Origin: Litorimonas sp051251645
Lineage (GTDB): Bacteria > Pseudomonadota > Alphaproteobacteria > Caulobacterales > Maricaulaceae
DNA: 64,000 bases
Direction: 5' to 3'
Assembly: GCA_051251645.1 (NCBI GenBank)
Contig: JBPOEY010000001.1
Location: 1,364,001 to 1,428,000, forward strand
Positions 58,761 through 64,000 of the stretch are shown piece after piece. Every line of letters starts with the position of its first letter. Position 1 is the first letter of the stretch. The translations under genes were made by a program, and so were the position numbers. Below the pieces are notes generated by a model. The model saw nothing but the letters and a program-made list of their open reading frames with translations, searched no databases and was not told where the DNA came from.

Positions 58761-60185
58761 CTACTCGGCATCTGCCTGCCCGGCATTAGCACCATTATTC
58801 GCGGTCAAGCCTAGCGACTTGAGTTTTCGATGCAAGGCGGAACGCTCCATCCCGACGAAGTTCGCTGTGCGAGAAATATTACCACCAAACCGGTCAATTT
58901 GCGCTTGTAAATATTGTCGCTCGAAATGTTCGCGCGCATCGCGAAGCGTTAGCGCAATCATGCGCTCGCTATCATCGGGTCCCTGCCCGCCACGCACGAC
59001 CGACACCTCAGGCGGTAGCGTGGACAAAGTAATCGGCTGGGTCGGGTCCCCTGTTGCGAGAATAAGCAGACGTTCGACATTATTCCGCAACTGACGGACA
59101 TTCCCCGGCCAATCATGCGCTTGCAGCGCAGCCATAGCGTCCGGTCCGATCTCGCGTTTCGGCAACCCTGTTGACGCCGCTAATTGCTCAATGAAAAAGC
59201 TCACAAGCTCCGGAATATCATCGCGTCGATCCGACAAGGGCGGAGCGTCGAGTGGCATAACGTTTAATCGGTGATAGAGATCTTCGCGAAACCGCCCAAG
59301 CTTTACCTGTTCGACAAGGTCGCGCGAACTGGAGGTAATCACGCGCACATCGACCTGTACATCATCACGTCCGCCTAAGCGCTGAAACCGTTGCTCGACC
59401 AAAAGACGTAGCAATTTCCCTTGCGTTTCCAATGGCATATCGACAACTTCGTCAATGTAAAGAGTCCCATTATGGGCGCGTTCAAGCAGGCCTGATTTCT
59501 CAACACCGTCCGCGCCTTCAACCCCAAAAAGCTCTTCTTCGACCCGCTCCGGCACCATGGACGCCGCATTTACAGCTCGGAAAGGACCGCCCGACCGGCC
59601 ACTTTGACGGTGTATGAGCCGCGCGATGAGTTCTTTGCCCGTGCCAGAGGCCCCCGAAATAAGCACCCGCGAATTCGTCGTGGCAATCCGCATAATTTTC
59701 TGACGAAGCTGAACGATTTGGGGACTTTCGCCAATCAAAGTCGTGTCAGAGGGAGCCTTGCCTTTCAGCTCACGATTTTCTTGGCGCAACCGTGCCGCTT
59801 CTAGCGCCCGTGTGGCGGTGACAATTAATTTGTCGGCCTTGAACGGTTTGACGATATAGTCATAGGCCCCCTTGCGAATGGCCGAGACCGCCGTTTCGAC
59901 AGTACCGTGTCCGCTGATAATGATAATGGGAAGATCTGGAGCGCTTTGCTTGAGTGTGTCGAGCAACTCGATCCCATCCATCGAGCTTCCTTTTAGCCAG
60001 ACATCAAGAATAACGAGATTGGGCTCCCGCGCGCGCACAGCCGCTAAGGCTTCTTCAGAGGTCGCCGCCTCCCGCGTTTGATGACCTTCATCCTGCAAGA
60101 TCCCTGCAACAAGGGTGCGAATATCGGTTTCATCCTCAACGATTAAAATGTCTTGCGCGGAAATATTTCGGCGATCCAAAGTCAT
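58761..60185 (-). CDS. ntrX: Nitrogen/redox response regulator NtrX
   Basis: Protein of 474 residues: receiver domain with phosphoacceptor Asp61 (VILDVWLKG), AAA+ ATPase with Walker A GASGTGKELIARLI (about 178-191) and Walker B LYIDEVVDMP, and a Fis-type HTH at the C-terminus (GNISRTANFVGMERSALHRKL). The ELFG box is present, but the GAFTGA loop that contacts sigma-54 is replaced by an unrelated stretch (GVEGADGVEKSG), as known for NtrX proteins. ATGA overlap with ntrY. Confidence 0.95.
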   Translation of the reverse strand: MTLDRRNISAQDILIVEDETDIRTLVAGILQDEGHQTREAATSEEALAAVRAREPNLVILDVWLKGSSMDGIELLDTLKQSAPDLPIIIISGHGTVETAVSAIRKGAYDYIVKPFKADKLIVTATRALEAARLRQENRELKGKAPSDTTLIGESPQIVQLRQKIMRIATTNSRVLISGASGTGKELIARLIHRQSGRSGGPFRAVNAASMVPERVEEELFGVEGADGVEKSGLLERAHNGTLYIDEVVDMPLETQGKLLRLLVEQRFQRLGGRDDVQVDVRVITSSSRDLVEQVKLGRFREDLYHRLNVMPLDAPPLSDRRDDIPELVSFFIEQLAASTGLPKREIGPDAMAALQAHDWPGNVRQLRNNVERLLILATGDPTQPITLSTLPPEVSVVRGGQGPDDSERMIALTLRDAREHFERQYLQAQIDRFGGNISRTANFVGMERSALHRKLKSLGLTANNGANAGQADAE

Positions 60186-62467
60186 TGGGCGGCATCCTCT
60201 TGCATGAACTGAGTGGCGTCGACTTGTAGCGTGATCAAGACTTCTGCACCGCGTTGGCCGTCGGTTCGTGATGACAGCGAAATTGTCCCGGCATGGTCTT
60301 CGACAATGCGCTTGACGATGGGCAGGCCAAGCCCGGTTCCCCCCTCGCGCGTCGTAACGTAAGGTTCGAGCAGACGATCAACATCCGCCATTGGCCAACC
60401 CGGCCCATTATCGCGGATTATGATTTGAAAGTTCTCGCCTTGATCTTGAACAAGTGTCTCGATCTCGCCAACCCATGTGTCATCCCGGTGGTCAGCCTCG
60501 CGCAAAACAGCCTCGGCGGCGTTTTTGTAAATGTTCGTCATCGCTTGCGTCAGTAAACGCTCATCCCCTCGAACCGGGAGCGTTTCAGGCCAAGTCCCGA
60601 TGCGTTTGAAATGAATATCCGGAAACGCCACGCCTTGTTCAAACAAAACATCTGCCACAGAATCGATCAAGTTGATGGGTTCAAATTCCGGTTGCGGCAT
60701 CTGCGCGAACGCTGAAAATGCATCAACCATACGTTCTAATGATCCGACCTGGCGAATGATGGTTTGCGTGCAATTATCGAAAACATCGCGATCTTCAGTC
60801 AGCAATGGACCATATTTTCGCGACAGGCGTTCTGCAGACAGTTGGATCGGCGTCAGGGGGTTTTTGATTTCATGGGCGATCCGGCGCGCCACTTCGCGCC
60901 AGGCCGATTGCCGCTGTGCGGCCACGAGCCGGGTCATATCATCAAATGTAACAACCCACCCTGTGTCCCGTCTCGCCCCACGATAACTGGCTACGCGCAG
61001 ATCTAGATTGATCGAGCCCGCTTGCGTTTCATAAGCGATTTGGTCTTCCGCGCGATTGCTGACGCTTTCGCGCGCACGCGCAAAAGCCGGGCCGAATTCA
61101 GGTAAAAGTTCAGCAATCGGACGGTCCAGCGCGGCTTCGGCTGAGAGTCCCAGCAATCGCTCCGCCGACGCATTGATGAGCGTGATCCGACCACTTTCAG
61201 TGAGACCGAGAACGCCAGCGCGAACGCCCGACAGCACCGCCTCTGAAAATTGTCGGCGTTGTTCAGACACGTCATGTTCGCGTACCAACGCATCCCGCTG
61301 GCTGTTGAGCTGTTGCGTCATGCGGTTAAAGGCACTGCCAAGATCGGAAATTTCACCCCATTGTCCAGACACACTAACCCGTGCACTCATATCCCCCGCT
61401 CGAACGCGTTCAGCCGCCGTGACCAAGCTCGAGAGCGGTTCAATAATCCGGTTAGCGAGCACAAGCCCGAGCCACGTTGCCGCCATCAATAATAGCAAGG
61501 CCGTCTCGACAAAGGTCAGTGCGAATATTCGATTCATACGGGACTGACTGGCCGTAAACGCATCAATCCGCGCGGACGCGATCTCAATCCCGTTAATATT
61601 CGACAACACCTCAGAGGAGGACCGAAGACGTCGCCCCGTATAGAGCAAAGTATCGCTATCTTCGACCAAGCGGATTATCGCTATGAGATAGTTTTTCTGA
61701 TCATTTCGGAGAAATTCGGCCTTGTCAGCACGAATTTCCTTTAACATTTCCGGGCGTGGCACCTCGAACGTAGGGGCGCGGGCCCCTTGTGCTTGCGCGA
61801 GAACTTGGCCGTCTTCCCGCATGAGGATAACCGCGTCTAAATCCTGTACACGAGAGATAATCTGTAATTCAGCCGTCAATGATATACGGTCCGTCACGTC
61901 AAAATTGCGCACTTCTAGCCCTTGCCGAACAATGCCTAAATCAAACGCCAATTCGGAGAGTTCCTGATCGACGTATTCATTGAGAATTTCTTTCGCGCTC
62001 TCCATATTCTCTCGCACGTCAGACCCAAACAGGCCCGTAATATTCTGGCTGATCAAGGACGCCGAGAATGCCCCGATGATGATCGCGGGCAGCAGCGCGG
62101 CGAGACTGAAAATCGCCACAAATCGACGATGCAAAAGCGGAGTAGAATCACGTTCCGCAGGGACAAACAAAGTCTTGCGCACGCGGTAACCGAGATAAAA
62201 GGCAATGACGGTAATCAGGGCCAAATTCGCCTGAAGGATTGTATAGGCCGTGCTGACCTGCGCATCATTGGAGCTAAAGCTCAGTAAGGCGCCGAGAATT
62301 GTCAGCGCAATAGCGGATACAAAGAACACACCAAAGGCAGCAGACCGCGCAATACGAGGCAAACGTCCTGATGTTTGCGGACCATTCGGGCGAATTTTCA
62401 CCAAAGGTCGCGTGATCGAGCCCGCGGGAGGGCGCGCCGTTTCAGTTATGACCAGCGCGTCAGCCAT
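60182..62467 (-). CDS. ntrY: Sensor histidine kinase NtrY
   Basis: Protein of 761 residues: N-terminal helices (about 40-60, 75-95, 115-140), a periplasmic or sensor loop to about 310, a helix and HAMP (about 320-395; MAATWLGLVLANRIIEPLSSLV), PAS (about 415-520), HisKA with VARRIAHEIKNPLTPIQLSAERL (His in HEIKNP, about 553) and HATPase with DNGPGWPM and EGGTGLGLPIVKRIVEDH. It phosphorylates NtrX in response to nitrogen or redox state. A 97-bp gap separates it from ntrC. Confidence 0.95.
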   Translation of the reverse strand: MADALVITETARPPAGSITRPLVKIRPNGPQTSGRLPRIARSAAFGVFFVSAIALTILGALLSFSSNDAQVSTAYTILQANLALITVIAFYLGYRVRKTLFVPAERDSTPLLHRRFVAIFSLAALLPAIIIGAFSASLISQNITGLFGSDVRENMESAKEILNEYVDQELSELAFDLGIVRQGLEVRNFDVTDRISLTAELQIISRVQDLDAVILMREDGQVLAQAQGARAPTFEVPRPEMLKEIRADKAEFLRNDQKNYLIAIIRLVEDSDTLLYTGRRLRSSSEVLSNINGIEIASARIDAFTASQSRMNRIFALTFVETALLLLMAATWLGLVLANRIIEPLSSLVTAAERVRAGDMSARVSVSGQWGEISDLGSAFNRMTQQLNSQRDALVREHDVSEQRRQFSEAVLSGVRAGVLGLTESGRITLINASAERLLGLSAEAALDRPIAELLPEFGPAFARARESVSNRAEDQIAYETQAGSINLDLRVASYRGARRDTGWVVTFDDMTRLVAAQRQSAWREVARRIAHEIKNPLTPIQLSAERLSRKYGPLLTEDRDVFDNCTQTIIRQVGSLERMVDAFSAFAQMPQPEFEPINLIDSVADVLFEQGVAFPDIHFKRIGTWPETLPVRGDERLLTQAMTNIYKNAAEAVLREADHRDDTWVGEIETLVQDQGENFQIIIRDNGPGWPMADVDRLLEPYVTTREGGTGLGLPIVKRIVEDHAGTISLSSRTDGQRGAEVLITLQVDATQFMQEDAAQ

Positions 62468-62564
62468 CCGGCTCCATGCGATAACGTCCGAGCCCCAGCG
62501 TCGAACAACACTGTTGCACGATTACATCAGTGTGGCCTACTTTCAACACTATAGGTGTAAAAAT

Positions 62565-63881
62565 CTATTGGAGGTCGAGAGACTTTAATCGGGTGCGGAG
62601 CGTATTACGGTGAATACCAAGGCGGTCCGCGGCCTTAGCGCGGTTCCCACCTGTGACGCGTAGCGCTTCGGTGATCAGGGGTTTCTCAATCCAAGCCATC
62701 GCTGTTTGATAGTGCGAGCCGTCTTCCGTTGGAGAGGCCTCATCCAGCAAAGCGCGACAAGCCAATGCCAATTGCCGCTCAAATTTATCAGACGCATCCG
62801 TATCAGTATCGCTCGACCGGATATCTTTAGAAAACTCCTGCAAAACCATGTCCGCCGAAATCACATCATCAGAGTAGAGAACCGCCAGACGGCGAACGAT
62901 GTTTTCCAACTCTCGCACATTCCCGATCCATTCATGGCGGTGCAGCACTTCTAGCGCGTCGGTAGAAAAACGGCGAGATTGATTGGGGCTTGCCTGTCCC
63001 AAGAAGGCTTCGGCGAGTTCGATCGTATCACGATCCCGCGCCGCAAGAGGCGGAATACGAATTTCAGCAACATTGATACGGAAGAGGAGATCATCGCGGA
63101 AGCGTCCTTCCTCGACTTCACGCCGCAAATCCTTGCGCGTGGCGCAGACGACGCGCGGACGGTCAGAGGCCGGAATTTGTTCGCTTTCTGTAAGCAGCGC
63201 CAACAAGCGTTCTTGTTGCATCATCGAGAGTTCGGCAATCTCATCAATATAAAGGTCACCGCCATTGACCTTTTGCAAAGTCAGCGACGTATTCTCAAAA
63301 TCGGTCGTCCTTAGAAAAGGCCGTTCGCGACGGGGGCCCCCATCATGCAACAACCTCGCGACCAGATCCTTCCCTGTTCCGACGGCGCCGTGAATGAGCA
63401 CAGGGAGGTTCGCCGCCGCGAAGCGCGATACCGCGCGGAATACGGGCTGCATGGCGGCCGAGCGACCAATCATCGGAAGCCCTCCGCGTGAAGGGGACGC
63501 TTTGGCCCGCCGCGACCCCACGGATTGTCCAGCGCGTGCAACCGCACTGGTGATTTCGTCTAAATCGAACGGTTTAGGCACATATTCGAACACACGATGC
63601 TGCCCGGATTTGATCGCCGTATTCACCGTATTATTGGCCGAGATGACAATAATCGGGAGTTTAGGCCGCATTCGCGTCAGATCAGGGAGATGTTCAAATA
63701 CTTCACGCCCGTCCATCATCACGTCTGTCAGGACAATATCGCCATGTCCCGCCTCGGCCCATTTTAACAGCGTATGCGGGTTATCTGTCGCGCGCACCGT
63801 ATGTCCGGCGCGGGTCAGCGCTTTACTGAGCACCAGTCGGATGCTGTCATCGTCATCAGCCAGTAAGACATCATATTTCAC
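62565..63881 (-). CDS. ntrC: Nitrogen regulator NtrC lacking the GAFTGA loop
   Basis: Protein of 438 residues: receiver domain with Asp53 (VLTDVMMDG), AAA+ region with Walker A GAVGTGKDLVARLL (165-178) and Walker B DLYIDEIAEL (about 209-218), and a Fis-type HTH (GNRAKAADRLGIHRNTLRTRL). Only 42 residues separate the Walker A Lys from the Walker B Asp, some 20 fewer than in E. coli NtrC, and the ELFG and GAFTGA motifs are absent. The Rhodobacter capsulatus type lacking GAFTGA works with sigma-70. GTG 63881 overlaps the ntrB stop (GTGA), with GGAGAG upstream. Confidence 0.95.
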   Translation of the reverse strand: MKYDVLLADDDDSIRLVLSKALTRAGHTVRATDNPHTLLKWAEAGHGDIVLTDVMMDGREVFEHLPDLTRMRPKLPIIVISANNTVNTAIKSGQHRVFEYVPKPFDLDEITSAVARAGQSVGSRRAKASPSRGGLPMIGRSAAMQPVFRAVSRFAAANLPVLIHGAVGTGKDLVARLLHDGGPRRERPFLRTTDFENTSLTLQKVNGGDLYIDEIAELSMMQQERLLALLTESEQIPASDRPRVVCATRKDLRREVEEGRFRDDLLFRINVAEIRIPPLAARDRDTIELAEAFLGQASPNQSRRFSTDALEVLHRHEWIGNVRELENIVRRLAVLYSDDVISADMVLQEFSKDIRSSDTDTDASDKFERQLALACRALLDEASPTEDGSHYQTAMAWIEKPLITEALRVTGGNRAKAADRLGIHRNTLRTRLKSLDLQ

Positions 63882-64000
63882 AGAAACTCTCCTGAAGGAG
63901 CGGGGAGGAGGATGGAGAAGGTCGTTCGACCGGGTCGGGAGCGGACTTCGACGAGACCGCCATGCGCCTTGGCAACTTTTGACACGAGAGCGAGGCCAAG
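63878..64000 (-). CDS. ntrB: Nitrogen sensor kinase NtrB, C-terminal end only
   Basis: Last 40 residues of a histidine kinase that runs off the right edge. The HATPase G2 box LGLALVSKVAKAHGG and the end VRSRPGRTTFSILLPAP are seen. The position directly before ntrC, with overlapping stop and start, makes it NtrB, the kinase/phosphatase for NtrC under PII control. The rest of the gene lies outside the window. Confidence 0.88.
   Translation of the reverse strand, partial: LGLALVSKVAKAHGGLVEVRSRPGRTTFSILLPAPSGEFL

Noticed and set aside
1..64000. tRNA, rRNA, CRISPR array, insertion sequence or prophage
   Set aside because: No T-arm/anticodon-arm combination, rRNA segment, spaced direct repeats, transposase, integrase or phage gene was seen on either strand.

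Overview
The window is a gene-dense, housekeeping-type stretch of chromosome from an alphaproteobacterium. The gene orders are the ones expected there: ntrB-ntrC-ntrY-ntrX-trkA-trkH-hfq-hflX with mazG, hemC-hemD-Mic60-like-hemY facing tsaD, DUF1285-Nudix-CCA transferase facing moxR-DUF58-DUF4159, and ubiK facing lgt-midA-pgeF. CrtY-type lycopene cyclase with CrtI, and an NtrC without the GAFTGA loop, suggest a pigmented relative of Maricaulales/Hyphomonadaceae or Rhodobacterales. That placement is inference; no rRNA is present. I found no tRNA, rRNA, CRISPR array, prophage or insertion sequence.

Layout. 1-8 kb: end of a RimK-type ligase, a YggT-like protein, the minus-strand haem cluster hemC-hemD-Mic60-like-hemY, then plus-strand tsaD-GST-gpsA-small membrane protein. 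8-9.4 kb: surE-pcm. 9.39-9.98 kb: 591 bp without a convincing gene but with a run of hairpins. 10-16.2 kb: one long minus-strand run (small membrane protein, Na+/Ca2+ exchanger, QueD-like, pteridine-reductase-like SDR, folB, DUF2237, uvrC, a divergent CDP-alcohol phosphatidyltransferase, pgsA). 16.4-26.4 kb: BON/LysM protein, a lipoprotein, ubiK, lgt-midA-pgeF-prs, a secreted alpha/beta hydrolase with a membrane tail, rplY-pth-ychF. 26.4-30 kb: minus-strand DUF1285-Nudix-cca-GST-apt. 30.1-36.8 kb: a four-gene MoxR/DUF58/BatA-like operon. 36.8-46.4 kb: two exported proteins of unknown role, queC-queE, recQ, an ABC exporter, serS, a SixA-like phosphatase and small membrane proteins. 46.4-50.6 kb: crtY-crtI and an exported amidohydrolase. 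50.7-54.1 kb: ccmE facing ccmABCD-mazG. 54.1 kb to the end: hflX, hfq, trkH, trkA, ntrX, ntrY, ntrC and the end of ntrB, all on the minus strand.

Themes. Envelope and cofactor functions dominate: haem synthesis and cytochrome c maturation, phospholipid head groups, lipoprotein modification, pterins and queuosine, nitrogen and potassium control. Many genes overlap by ATGA, GTGA or TAATG junctions, so translational coupling is common. Two genes too short for routine ORF calling were found by reading: ccmD (34 aa, 53270-53374) and a 43-aa membrane protein (16059-16190).

Most interesting items: (a) a pterin gene cluster whose QueD-like enzyme lacks both known catalytic residues (Cys or Glu) and whose SDR carries the pteridine-reductase Asp-Tyr-Lys arrangement; (b) the structured 591-bp non-coding interval; (c) a 93-bp nested palindrome before serS and a perfect 14-bp-arm inverted repeat after ubiK; (d) a CDP-alcohol phosphatidyltransferase homologue with the four Asp kept but neighbouring signature residues replaced; (e) NtrC and NtrX without GAFTGA.
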